A DNA stretch of 64,000 nucleotides from UMGS1696 sp963642885. Its GTDB lineage: Bacteria; Bacillota; Clostridia; Oscillospirales; CAG-272. Under the pieces are notes generated by a model that ran no database searches, had not been told where the DNA came from, and was given only the letters and a program-made list of their open reading frames with translations. The translations under genes were made by a program, and so were the position numbers. Where the stretch lies: the NCBI GenBank assembly GCA_963642885.1, contig CAVIJI010000007.1, forward strand, positions 16,329 to 80,328, read 5' to 3'. Below are positions 1-11,257 of the stretch, in pieces (positions within the stretch are counted from its first letter, which is position 1; each line of letters begins with the position of its first letter).

Positions 1-882
1 ACCCCCGTATTCGACGGCGCTACCGAGGCGGATATCTCCGAATGCCTCAAGCTCGCCGGCCTTGACAGAAACGTCCTTCCGAACGAAAACGTAAACGGCA
101 AAAATATCTTCGAGGAAACCGTAGACCCCGCAACCGGAATCCGCGACCTCAGACCTATCACGGGTGAGGAAAAGGAAGATAAGGCTCACCTCGAAGAGCT
201 CAGAAAAGCCGGAAAACTTAAGATAATCGACGGTAAAACAATTCTTTACGACGGACGTACCGGTGTTCCCTTCGATAACCCGGTAACAGTCGGTATCATG
301 TATTACCTCAAGCTCCACCACCTCGTCGACGATAAGATTCACGCACGTTCCACAGGTCCTTACTCACTCGTTACTCAGCAGCCTCTCGGCGGTAAAGCCC
401 AGTTCGGCGGCCAGCGTTTCGGTGAAATGGAAGTCTGGGCTCTCGAAGCATACGGCGCCGCATATACACTCCAGGAAATTCTGACAGTGAAATCCGACGA
501 CGTAACAGGTCGTGTAAAGGCTTACGAGGCAATTGTCAAGGGTCAGAATATCCCCACTCCGGGCGTTCCCGAAGCATTTAAGGTGCTCGTGAAAGAGCTC
601 CAGTCTCTCGGCCTCGACATCAAGGTGCTCGGCGAAGACGGCGGCGAAATCGAACTCTCCACACTCAATGACGACGATATCGAAGCTCCCAATATCGTAT
701 CCGACGAAAACGATGTTACCGAAAGCGATGTCGGCGAAACAGTCGAAACCGACGACCTCTATAACTCCTATCAGGACGAGGATATGGACGATGGTCCCGA
801 AGAACCCGACGAGGATGTGCTCTTTGCCGCAGACCGCGGTGAGTATGACTTCGACGACGATATCGGCGACGATTTCAATTAA
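1..882 (+). CDS. rpoB: RNA polymerase beta subunit, C-terminal part (5' end outside window)
   Basis: The frame is open from base 1, so this is the last ~293 codons of rpoB, truncated only by the window edge. The translation contains the conserved RpoB C-terminal block: YDGRTG, GIMYYLKLHHLVDDK, HARSTGPYS, QQPLGGKAQFGGQRFGEMEVWALEA and YTLQEILTVKSDD (quoted in pieces). This region forms the clamp and switch elements that contact RpoC. After the conserved end the protein continues for ~70 residues as a very acidic tail rich in Asp and Glu, ending DYDFDDDIGDDFN; this tail is longer than in most bacterial RpoB proteins. rpoC follows on the same strand after an unusually long, repeat-filled gap of 440 bp. 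Identity is certain; the role of the tail is unknown. Confidence 0.98.
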   Translation, partial: TPVFDGATEADISECLKLAGLDRNVLPNENVNGKNIFEETVDPATGIRDLRPITGEEKEDKAHLEELRKAGKLKIIDGKTILYDGRTGVPFDNPVTVGIMYYLKLHHLVDDKIHARSTGPYSLVTQQPLGGKAQFGGQRFGEMEVWALEAYGAAYTLQEILTVKSDDVTGRVKAYEAIVKGQNIPTPGVPEAFKVLVKELQSLGLDIKVLGEDGGEIELSTLNDDDIEAPNIVSDENDVTESDVGETVETDDLYNSYQDEDMDDGPEEPDEDVLFAADRGEYDFDDDIGDDFN

Positions 883-953
883 TCTGCTCATACAGCTTAA
901 TATATATTGCCCTTGTTCTACGGTAAATCCGAAAATAAGGTAAAAACGAATCT

Positions 954-1265
954 AAAGTTTCTTTGCTCTATCTTGTTGGGATGTACTCCTAATCTAAGAC
1001 AAACCAAAGTATAAAGTTTCTTCGGCTTATCTTGTTGGGATGTACTCCTAATCCAAGACAAACCAAAGTATAAAGTTTCTTCGGCTTATCTTGTTGGGAT
1101 GTACTCCTAATCCAAGACAAACCAAAGTATAAAGTTTCTTCGGCTTATCTTGTTAGGATGTACTCCTAATCTAAGACAAACCAAAGTATAAAGTTTCTTC
1201 GGCTTATCTTGTTGGGATGTACTCCTAATCTAAGACAAATCAAAGTATAAAGTTTCTTTGCTTCT
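954..1265 (+). repeat. 59-bp tandem repeat array between rpoB and rpoC
   Basis: Five full copies of a 59-bp unit start at 954, 1013, 1072, 1131 and 1190, and a partial sixth starts at 1249. Each unit begins AAAGTTTCTT and contains GTTGGGATGTACTCCTAAT and AAGACAAACCAAAGTAT. Copies differ at only a few positions (for example TTGGGA/TTAGGA and ATCC/ATCT), so the array is recent or homogenised. It is non-coding on both strands. It fills most of the 440-bp gap between rpoB and rpoC, genes normally separated by short spacers, so it must be transcribed if they share an operon. No spacer-repeat alternation is present, so it is not CRISPR. Confidence 0.95.
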
Positions 1266-1284
1266 TTCTTTTCAAAGAAAGAAG
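1261..1284. repeat. Perfect hairpin closing the repeat array
   Basis: An 11-bp arm (CTTCTTTCTTT), a 2-nt centre and the complementary arm AAAGAAAGAAG lie directly after the last partial 59-bp unit and 38 bp before rpoC. There is no U-tract after it, so it is not an ordinary terminator. It could be an RNA processing site or the end of a small repetitive element. Confidence 0.75.
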
Positions 1285-1322
1285 TGAGGAAGAAGAATAT
1301 TACATGAGAAGGTACACTGTCA

Positions 1323-5090
<3,768 letters not shown>

Positions 5091-5124
5091 TCGTTAATCT
5101 CACACTTCATTACAACAGCACTCA

Positions 5125-5160
5125 AGACACACTGCCTCATAAAGCAGTGTGTCTTTTTTT
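5125..5160 (+). terminator. Intrinsic terminator after rpoC
   Basis: Eleven-bp stem AGACACACTGC / GCAGTGTGTCT with an 8-nt loop, followed by a run of seven or more T. This ends the rpoBC unit. Confidence 0.93.
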
Positions 5161-5262
5161 ACCGCGTTAATGTGCGTCAACCCCAAATTCTCCAATAAAT
5201 CACCCGATTGCCTCCTATTATTGTGCAAGTGGGAGAAACTTTTTTGTACGGATAAAAACCGC

Positions 5263-5291
5263 TTGACAAATTAATTTTATGATGATAGAAT
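5263..5291 (+). promoter_or_regulatory. Promoter of the str operon
   Basis: TTGACA (5263-5268), 17-bp spacer, TAGAAT (5286-5291). Transcription would begin near 5298, giving a leader of about 145 nt before rpsL. The leader holds the hairpin GTCGG-TCT-CCGAC and one arm of the inverted repeat described separately. Confidence 0.85.
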
Positions 5292-5407
5292 ATAGTATAC
5301 GCAAAATTTGGGGTTCTTTATTTATGCCTATTTTAGCGTTTGATTTTCGATACTGACGGCTATCTGCCGCGGTCGGTCTCCGACTTTCGCGACATACGGC
5401 TGTTTGT

Positions 5408-5424
5408 ATATAAACATTTATTAC
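5408..5424 (+). repeat. Upstream arm of the 17-nt inverted repeat flanking rpsL
   Basis: ATATAAACATTTATTAC, 20 nt before the rpsL start and partly next to its ribosome site. It is the exact reverse complement of 5902-5918 on the far side of rpsL. The block CCGACTTTC...ACATACGG just upstream (5380-5399) also recurs as a direct copy at 5921-5937. Confidence 0.85.
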
Positions 5425-5444
5425 CGAAGAAAAGGAGGACAACA

Positions 5445-5858
5445 ATGCCTACATTTAACCAGCTCGTTAAGCAGGGCAGAACCGACAAGACCTACAAGTC
5501 AAAGGCTCCGGTACTTCAGCAGGGCTTCAACAACCTCAAGAACCGTCCTACAGATCAGAGCTCTCCCCAGAAGCGCGGCGTATGCACAAAGGTTACAACA
5601 ATGGGCCCGAAAAAGCCTAACTCGGCTCTTCGTAAGATCGCCAGAGTAAGACTTACAAACGGTATGGAAGCTACGACTTACATTCCCGGTATCGGCCATA
5701 ACCTTCAGGAACACTCCGTAGTGCTCATCCGCGGCGGAAGAGTTCGTGACCTTCCCGGTGTACGTTACCACATCATTCGCGGTACACTCGATGCACAGGG
5801 TGTAGCAAACCGTAAGCAGAGCCGTTCAAAGTACGGTGCAAAGCGTCCGAAGAAATAA
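5445..5858 (+). CDS. rpsL: 30S ribosomal protein S12
   Basis: Decoding-centre protein of the small subunit, 137 residues. The ATG at 5445 follows AAAGGAGG; upstream in-frame codons are leader, not protein, because MPTFNQLV is the family N terminus. The family signatures PKKPNSALRK and GHNLQEHSVVLIRGGR are present. One residue is notable. The first Lys of PKKPNS (K56) is normal, but the residue equivalent to E. coli K88 in GGRVKDLPG is Arg here (R101, codon CGT). Substitutions at that Lys, including Arg, are known streptomycin-resistance changes in other bacteria. First gene of rpsL-rpsG-fusA-tuf. Identity is certain; the resistance inference is untested. Confidence 0.98.
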   Translation: MPTFNQLVKQGRTDKTYKSKAPVLQQGFNNLKNRPTDQSSPQKRGVCTKVTTMGPKKPNSALRKIARVRLTNGMEATTYIPGIGHNLQEHSVVLIRGGRVRDLPGVRYHIIRGTLDAQGVANRKQSRSKYGAKRPKK

Positions 5859-5901
5859 TCGGACAAATCTCGATAAGACGTTTGTGTATTGTCCCATATA
5901 A

Positions 5902-5918
5902 GTAATAAATGTTTATAT
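5902..5918 (+). repeat. Downstream arm of the 17-nt inverted repeat flanking rpsL
   Basis: GTAATAAATGTTTATAT, between rpsL and rpsG, perfectly complementary to 5408-5424. Pairing in the mRNA would enclose the whole rpsL cistron. The next bases (5921-5937) repeat in direct orientation a block from the rpsL leader. Confidence 0.85.
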
Positions 5919-5994
5919 GACCGACTTTCACATACGGAAGTATATCTTTCGAGTACCTATGAATTCATATTTTTAATGAAGGAGGGAAGTTACA

Positions 5995-6465
5995 GTGTCA
6001 AGAAGAGGTCAGATATCTAAAAGAGACGTTCTTCCGGATCCGCTTTACAATTCAAAGCTCGTAACAAAGCTTATCAATAATGTAATGTATGACGGTAAGA
6101 AGGGTGTTGCTCAGAAGATCGTATACGACGCATTCGCAGAGGTTGAAGAAAAGCTCGGTCAGAACCCGCTTGAAGCTTTCCAGGAAGCTCTTGAGAACGT
6201 TATGCCCGTTCTCGAAGTTAAGGCTCGCCGTGTAGGCGGTTCCAACTATCAGGTTCCTATGGAAGTAAGACCCGAACGCCGTCAGACTCTCGGTCTCCGT
6301 TGGCTTGTCGGTTACTCAAGAACCAGAAGCGAACGTACAATGAGCGCTCGTCTCGCAGCTGAAATCATCGATGCGAAGAATTCTACAGGCGGAGCTTTCA
6401 AGAAGAAAGAAGAAACCCATAGAATGGCAGACGCTAACAAGGCATTCGCACATTTCAAGTATTAA
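5995..6465 (+). CDS. rpsG: 30S ribosomal protein S7
   Basis: Primary 16S rRNA binder that nucleates assembly of the 30S head, 156 residues, the usual length. The start MSRRGQISKRDVLPDP and the motif VKARRVGGSNYQVPMEV are diagnostic. Translation starts at a GTG (5995) preceded by AAGGAGGG. It lies 136 bp after rpsL, in a gap that carries the downstream inverted-repeat arm. In E. coli S7 represses its own operon by binding the rpsL-rpsG intergenic RNA. A structured spacer in the same place here is compatible with a similar arrangement, but that is inference. Confidence 0.98.
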   Translation: MSRRGQISKRDVLPDPLYNSKLVTKLINNVMYDGKKGVAQKIVYDAFAEVEEKLGQNPLEAFQEALENVMPVLEVKARRVGGSNYQVPMEVRPERRQTLGLRWLVGYSRTRSERTMSARLAAEIIDAKNSTGGAFKKKEETHRMADANKAFAHFKY

Positions 6466-6558
6466 TTTTTACCCCCGTTTATATGCGGCACGGGGAATTG
6501 CCTGTGCACCGACAGCGTAATTAAGCTATAGCTTTATTTGAAGGAGAATAATCAGAAT

Positions 6559-8628
6559 ATGCCAAGGGAATATTCACTTGAGCGTACCAGAAATATCGGT
6601 ATCATGGCTCACATCGATGCCGGTAAGACAACTACAACGGAGCGCATACTGTTCTACACCGGAAAAACTCATAAAATCGGCGAGACTCATGAGGGTACAG
6701 CCGTTATGGACTTCATGGAACAGGAACAGGAAAGAGGTATTACAATTACCTCCGCAGCTACAACCTGCTTCTGGAAAAATACGCGAATCAATATAATCGA
6801 CACTCCCGGTCACGTTGACTTTACAGTTGAAGTCGAGCGTTCTCTCAGAGTCCTCGACGGATCGGTAACCGTTTTCTGTGCTAAGGGCGGCGTTGAACCT
6901 CAGTCCGAAACAGTTTGGAGACAGGCCAATAAGTACAGTGTTCCGAGAATGGCTTACGTCAACAAAATGGATATCATGGGCGCAAACTTCTATCGCGTAG
7001 TTGAACAGATGAGGGAACGTCTCAAAGCCAATGCTGTTCCGATTCAGCTCCCGATCGGTGCCGAAGACACATTCCGCGGAATCATCGACCTGATGAACAT
7101 GGAATCCGATATCTACTACGATGATCTCGGTAAGGATATGAGAGTTGAGCCTATCCCGGCGGATATGCTGGATAAGGCTAAGGAATACCATGACGCCATG
7201 GTTGAGGCAATAGCCGAAACCGATGAAGAACTTTTCGAAAAGTTCTGCGAAGGCGAAGAAATTTCCGTACCCGAGCTTAAGAAAGCACTCAGAAAGGCTA
7301 CTATCGACAACAAGATCGTTCCCGTAATCTGCGGTACTTCCTATAAGAACAAGGGTGTACAGAAGCTTCTCGACGCAATCATCGATTACATGCCCGCACC
7401 GACGGATATCCCCTCCATTAAGGGTGTTAACCCCGAAACAGGCGAGGAAGAATTCCGTCATTCATCGGATGATGAACCGTTCTCCGCTCTCGCATTCAAG
7501 ATCATGACCGACCCCTATGTCGGAAAGCTCTGCTTCTTCAGAGTATATTCCGGTAAGATAGAGACCGGTATGACCGCTTACAACCCCACAAAACGCGCTC
7601 GCGAACGTTTCGGTCGTATCCTCCAGATGCACGCCAATGACCGTAAGGACATTGACTGCTGCTATGCAGGTGATATCGCAGCCGTAGTAAGCGTTAAAAA
7701 TACAACAACAGGCGATACGTTCTGTGACGAAAAGGCTCCCATAGTTCTCGAATCCATGGAATTCCCGGAACCCGTTATCAGAGTCGCTATCGAACCCAAA
7801 ACAAAAGCAGGCGAAGAGAAGATGGGTATTGCCCTCTCCAAGCTCGCCGAGGAAGACCCGACATTCCGTACCTACACCGACGGCGACACAGGTCAGACCA
7901 TCATCGCAGGTATGGGTGAATTACACCTTGAAATTATCGTTGACAGACTTCTTCGTGAATTCAAGGTCGAGGCTAATGTCGGTCGTCCGCAGGTTGCGTA
8001 CAAGGAAACCATCCGCAAGTCCGCTACATCCGATCTCAAGTATGCACGTCAGTCCGGCGGTAAAGGTCAGTACGGTCACGTTAAGATCGAAATCTCCCCG
8101 AACGAACCCGGTGCAGGCTTTGTATTCGAAAATACCGTTGTCGGCGGTGCTATTCCGAAGGAATACATTCCCGCAGTTGAAGCAGGTATCAAGAGTGCTA
8201 TGGAATCAGGTGTTCTCGCAGGCTACAACGTAGTTGACGTCAAGGTTAACCTCTTCGACGGTTCTTACCACGAAGTCGACTCTTCCGAAATGGCGTTCAA
8301 GATCGCCGGCTCCATGGCATTCAAGGATGCTATGGCTAAGGCTGATCCCGTACTTACAGAGCCTATTATGAAGGTTGTTGTTACAACTCCCGAAGAATAC
8401 ATGGGCGATGTTATCGGCGACATCAACACACGCCGCGGTCAGGTTAACTCCATGGAAATGGTTTACGGCGCATACCAGATCAATGCATATGTTCCGCTGT
8501 CCGAAATGTTCGGTTACTCAACGGCTCTCCGTTCACGTACACAGGGACGCGGCAACTATTCAATGGAACCCGATCACTTCGCAGAAGTTCCGAAGAGCAT
8601 CCGCGAAAAAATCGAAAAGAAAAACTAA
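6559..8628 (+). CDS. fusA: Elongation factor G
   Basis: Ribosomal translocase GTPase, 689 residues. The G1 motif AHIDAGKTT is at residues 17-25, followed by switch II DTPGHVDFT and NKMD for guanine recognition. Domains III-V follow, with TKAGEEKMGIALSKLAEEDPTF and the C-terminal GYSTALRSRTQGRG. The ATG at 6559 is chosen over an in-frame TTG at 6538 because AAGGAG (6541-6546) lies between them and serves the ATG. The sequence looks like canonical translocating EF-G rather than a TetM-type ribosome-protection protein. Third gene of the str operon. Confidence 0.98.
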   Translation: MPREYSLERTRNIGIMAHIDAGKTTTTERILFYTGKTHKIGETHEGTAVMDFMEQEQERGITITSAATTCFWKNTRINIIDTPGHVDFTVEVERSLRVLDGSVTVFCAKGGVEPQSETVWRQANKYSVPRMAYVNKMDIMGANFYRVVEQMRERLKANAVPIQLPIGAEDTFRGIIDLMNMESDIYYDDLGKDMRVEPIPADMLDKAKEYHDAMVEAIAETDEELFEKFCEGEEISVPELKKALRKATIDNKIVPVICGTSYKNKGVQKLLDAIIDYMPAPTDIPSIKGVNPETGEEEFRHSSDDEPFSALAFKIMTDPYVGKLCFFRVYSGKIETGMTAYNPTKRARERFGRILQMHANDRKDIDCCYAGDIAAVVSVKNTTTGDTFCDEKAPIVLESMEFPEPVIRVAIEPKTKAGEEKMGIALSKLAEEDPTFRTYTDGDTGQTIIAGMGELHLEIIVDRLLREFKVEANVGRPQVAYKETIRKSATSDLKYARQSGGKGQYGHVKIEISPNEPGAGFVFENTVVGGAIPKEYIPAVEAGIKSAMESGVLAGYNVVDVKVNLFDGSYHEVDSSEMAFKIAGSMAFKDAMAKADPVLTEPIMKVVVTTPEEYMGDVIGDINTRRGQVNSMEMVYGAYQINAYVPLSEMFGYSTALRSRTQGRGNYSMEPDHFAEVPKSIREKIEKKN

Positions 8629-8664
8629 TCAATATATTAAAATTATTTTAGGAGGATTATTCCA

Positions 8665-9870
8665 ATGGCAAAGGCACATTTTGAGCGTACCAAGCCCCAT
8701 GTAAATATTGGTACCATCGGTCACGTTGACCACGGCAAGACAACTCTTACCGCTGCTATCACAAAGGTTCTTTCTCTCGGTAATGGCAATATCGAATTCC
8801 TCGCTTACGACCAGATCGATAACGCTCCCGAAGAAAAAGCTCGTGGTATTACAATCAATACCAGACACGTTGAATACGAAACAGCTACCAGACACTATGC
8901 TCACGTTGACTGCCCCGGCCACGCTGACTATGTTAAGAACATGATCACCGGTGCCGCACAGATGGACGGCGCTATCCTCGTTGTTGCTGCTTCCGACGGT
9001 CCTATGCAGCAGACTCGTGAACACATCCTTCTTGCTCGTCAGGTTGGCGTTCCCGCTATCGTTGTATACATGAACAAGACAGACCTTGTTGACGATGAAG
9101 AACTTCTCGACCTCGTTGAAATGGAAATCCGTGAACTCCTTTCCGAGTATGACTTCCCGGGCGACGATATTCCGATCATCCGCGGTTCTGCTCGTGTAGC
9201 TCTCGAATCCGCTTCCACAGATCCCGACGCTCCCGAATATGCTTCCATCCACGAACTTATGGATGCTGTTGACTCCTACATTCCTACTCCCGACCGTAAG
9301 GCTGACCAGCCCTTCCTTATGCCTGTTGAAGACGTATTCTCCATCACAGGTCGTGGTACAGTTGCTACAGGTAGAGTAGAACGTGGTACAGTTAAGATGT
9401 CCGATACAGTTGAAATCGTTGGTCTTTCCGAAGAAAAGAAGTCCACAGTTATCACAGGTATCGAAATGTTCCGTAAACTTCTTGATTCCGCTGAAGCAGG
9501 CGATAACGTTGGTCTTCTTCTCCGTGGTATCGACAAGAAGGGTATTGAAAGAGGACAGGTTCTCTGCAAGCCCGGCACAATTCATCCCCACACAAAGTTT
9601 GTAGGTCAGGTTTACGTTCTTACCGAAAAAGAAGGTGGCCGTCAGAAGCCCTTCTTCTCCGGTTACAGACCGCAGTTCTATTTCAGAACAACTGACGTTA
9701 CCGGTACAATCTCCCTTCCCGAAGGAACAGATATGTGCCGTCCCGGCGATAACGTTGATATGACAGTTGAACTTATCACACCTATCGCTATTGAAAAGGG
9801 TCTTCGTTTTGCTATCCGTGAAGGCGGCAGAACAGTTGGTTCCGGCGTTGTTATCGAAATCGATGGCTAA
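8665..9870 (+). CDS. tuf: Elongation factor Tu
   Basis: GTPase that delivers aminoacyl-tRNA to the ribosome, 401 residues. GHVDHGKT (19-26), RGITIN, DCPGHADYVKNMITGAAQMDG, NKTD and GSA give the five G motifs. Domains 2 and 3 carry GRGTVATGRVERG, RGIDKKGIERGQVLCKPG and the ending REGGRTVGSGVVIEI. The start follows AGGAGG. It is the last gene of the str operon, 36 bp after fusA, and is followed by a hairpin terminator. Codon choice is more uniform than in neighbouring genes (GTT and GCT favoured), as expected for a very highly expressed gene. Confidence 0.98.
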   Translation: MAKAHFERTKPHVNIGTIGHVDHGKTTLTAAITKVLSLGNGNIEFLAYDQIDNAPEEKARGITINTRHVEYETATRHYAHVDCPGHADYVKNMITGAAQMDGAILVVAASDGPMQQTREHILLARQVGVPAIVVYMNKTDLVDDEELLDLVEMEIRELLSEYDFPGDDIPIIRGSARVALESASTDPDAPEYASIHELMDAVDSYIPTPDRKADQPFLMPVEDVFSITGRGTVATGRVERGTVKMSDTVEIVGLSEEKKSTVITGIEMFRKLLDSAEAGDNVGLLLRGIDKKGIERGQVLCKPGTIHPHTKFVGQVYVLTEKEGGRQKPFFSGYRPQFYFRTTDVTGTISLPEGTDMCRPGDNVDMTVELITPIAIEKGLRFAIREGGRTVGSGVVIEIDG

Positions 9871-9882
9871 TAGCTGATTTTT

Positions 9883-9924
9883 CAAGACTGGCTGAGCTTC
9901 ACTGCTCTGTCAGTCTTGTTCTTT
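9883..9924 (+). terminator. Terminator after tuf
   Basis: CAAGACTG / CAGTCTTG stem with a further GAGC/GCTC inner stem, followed by a T-rich stretch. It closes the str operon before the FMN riboswitch. Confidence 0.8.
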
Positions 9925-9943
9925 GTTCGCAATAACCTCAGTA

Positions 9944-10076
9944 AAAATTCGGGAAACGGTGAAATTCCTTACCGGCGGTGATCGGCAGCTTACCGAAAGT
10001 CCGCGAACGTTACCATGTAACGCCGAACAGGTGAAACTCCTGTACCGACGGTTAAAGTCCGGATGTGAGAAGAAAT
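9944..10076 (+). promoter_or_regulatory. FMN riboswitch (RFN element) upstream of ribU
   Basis: The conserved RFN blocks appear in order: CGGGAAACGGTGAAATTCC, TTACCGGCGGTGATC, AAAGTCCGCGAACG, AGGTGAAACTCCTG, TACCGACGGTTAAAGTCCGG and ATGTGAGAAG. This aptamer binds flavin mononucleotide. It sits directly upstream of a terminator-like hairpin and the riboflavin transporter gene, so the expected logic is that high FMN shuts off ribU. Confidence 0.96.
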
Positions 10077-10089
10077 AGCGTTTTTACGC

Positions 10090-10130
10090 ATTCCCGTCAT
10101 TTTACTTATCGTAACATGACGGGAATTTTA
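10090..10130 (+). terminator. Expression-platform hairpin of the FMN riboswitch
   Basis: Perfect 11-bp stem ATTCCCGTCAT / ATGACGGGAAT with a 15-nt loop, then TTTTAC. Located between the aptamer and ribU, it is the likely FMN-dependent attenuator. The T-tract is short. Confidence 0.78.
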
Positions 10131-10184
10131 CTTCTCCCGATAACAATACATATATTTTCATATTATTTTATAGGGAGCTTTACT

Positions 10185-10901
10185 ATGTCAAAAACCACAT
10201 ACAAATCCAATAAAACAAAAACAATCGTTGCCGTCGGTCTTTTTTCCGCATTCGCTTATGTTTGCTGCGTACTCTTTCACTTTAAGGCATCCTTCCTCTC
10301 TTTTGATCTGAAGGATGCGGTAATGACTGTCGGCGCAATGCTCTTCGGCCCCGTTTACGGCTTCGCGATGTCACTTATAGTCGGTTTTATCGAATTTCTG
10401 ACTATCAGCTCTACGGGTATTTACGGATTTATTATGAACGTCCTGTCAAGTACAGTATTTGTTTGTGCAGGCAGCTTCATTTATTCACGTAAAAGAACAA
10501 TGTCGGGCGCGCTTATCGGCATGATTGTTTCGGTTGTTTCCATGACAGCCGTAATGATGGGGGCTAACCTCATTATCACACCGTTTTATATGGGCGTTTC
10601 CGCCGCCGATGTAGCCGCTATGATTCCGACATTGCTTCTGCCGTTCAATCTGACTAAAGGAATTTTCAACGCGGCTATTGTTTTCCTTATTTACAAACCT
10701 ATATCTCAATCGATACGCCTTGCGGGATTTGTCAGCACTTCTACCGATTCCGCCGCAATAGGCGTCATTCCGAATAATAACGAAAATAAAAAGAAACTGC
10801 CGTCCTCATACGTAATCACACTGTGCATTGCGATAATAGTAGCGGTGCTCGCGCTTGTTTACTTCTTTGTAAAGCTCGGCGGTTCCTTCACAATAAAATA
10901 A
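10185..10901 (+). CDS. ribU: Riboflavin ECF transporter S component
   Basis: Integral membrane substrate-binding subunit of an energy-coupling-factor transporter, 238 residues. It binds riboflavin and works with shared EcfT and EcfAA' modules that are not in this window. About six hydrophobic segments are visible, and FDLKDAVMTVGAMLFGPVYGF is typical of the RibU family (quoted as FDLKDAVM and FGPVYGF). The ATG at 10185 follows AGGGAGC; the same frame is open upstream but that part lies inside the riboswitch. The last ~60 residues after the fifth segment are polar and variable, followed by a final hydrophobic segment. The FMN riboswitch directly upstream supports the substrate assignment. Confidence 0.93.
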   Translation: MSKTTYKSNKTKTIVAVGLFSAFAYVCCVLFHFKASFLSFDLKDAVMTVGAMLFGPVYGFAMSLIVGFIEFLTISSTGIYGFIMNVLSSTVFVCAGSFIYSRKRTMSGALIGMIVSVVSMTAVMMGANLIITPFYMGVSAADVAAMIPTLLLPFNLTKGIFNAAIVFLIYKPISQSIRLAGFVSTSTDSAAIGVIPNNNENKKKLPSSYVITLCIAIIVAVLALVYFFVKLGGSFTIK

Positions 10902-11011
10902 CTGTTCGATTTACGCCTTCTTTTGTCCGAAAGCATTATAATTTGAACTATTAGAACAATAATGCATGACCGCTTTGACTTTATCTCGGTAATTTTTATC
11001 ACATTTTTATG

Positions 11012-11040
11012 TTGATTAAAGCGGGCTTATATGATATAAT
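11012..11040 (+). promoter_or_regulatory. Promoter of the metK transcript
   Basis: TTGATT (11012-11017), 17-bp spacer, TATAAT (11035-11040). The start would be near 11047, about 15 nt before the S-box aptamer. Confidence 0.85.
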
Positions 11041-11061
11041 ACTTGATGCCGAAATTTAATA

Positions 11062-11155
11062 ACTTATCAAGAGTGGCTGAGAGACTGGCTCTGTGACGCC
11101 CGGCAACCTATCTTCTTCGGACAAGGTGCCAATTCCTGACAGATGAGTAATTCTG
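11062..11155 (+). promoter_or_regulatory. SAM-I riboswitch (S box) upstream of metK
   Basis: The S-box consensus is clear: CTTATCAAGAG, GGCTGAGAGACTGGCTC, GACGCCCGGCAACC, AAGGTGCCAATTCCTGACAG and the closing GATGAGTAA. It binds S-adenosylmethionine, the product of the enzyme encoded downstream, and is followed by a strong terminator, giving product feedback. Confidence 0.95.
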
Positions 11156-11164
11156 TGTATGACA

Positions 11165-11202
11165 ATGTTCTCATTCTGCCGAGGAATGAGAACATTTTTT
11201 AT
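11165..11202 (+). terminator. SAM-dependent attenuator hairpin
   Basis: ATGTTCTCATT / AATGAGAACAT, an 11-bp perfect stem, followed by TTTTTTATTT. It lies between the S-box aptamer and metK. Confidence 0.9.
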
Positions 11203-11257
11203 TTGAGTCCTGTTGTCATCTCCTATCTGCCGCCAAATATGATACCGAAAGGATACT

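Noticed and set aside
954..1265. CRISPR array in the rpoB-rpoC gap
   Set aside because: The 59-bp units are directly contiguous with no unique spacers, and no cas genes are present.
5340..5444. N-terminal extension of S12
   Set aside because: Open frame only; the ribosome site and the family start place the first codon at 5445, and the extension is leader RNA.
6559..8628. TetM-like ribosome protection protein
   Set aside because: Gene position in the str operon and full EF-G motifs identify it as fusA.
8629..9885. 418-codon open frame opposite tuf
   Set aside because: Antisense shadow of a highly codon-biased gene; tuf is unambiguous on the plus strand.
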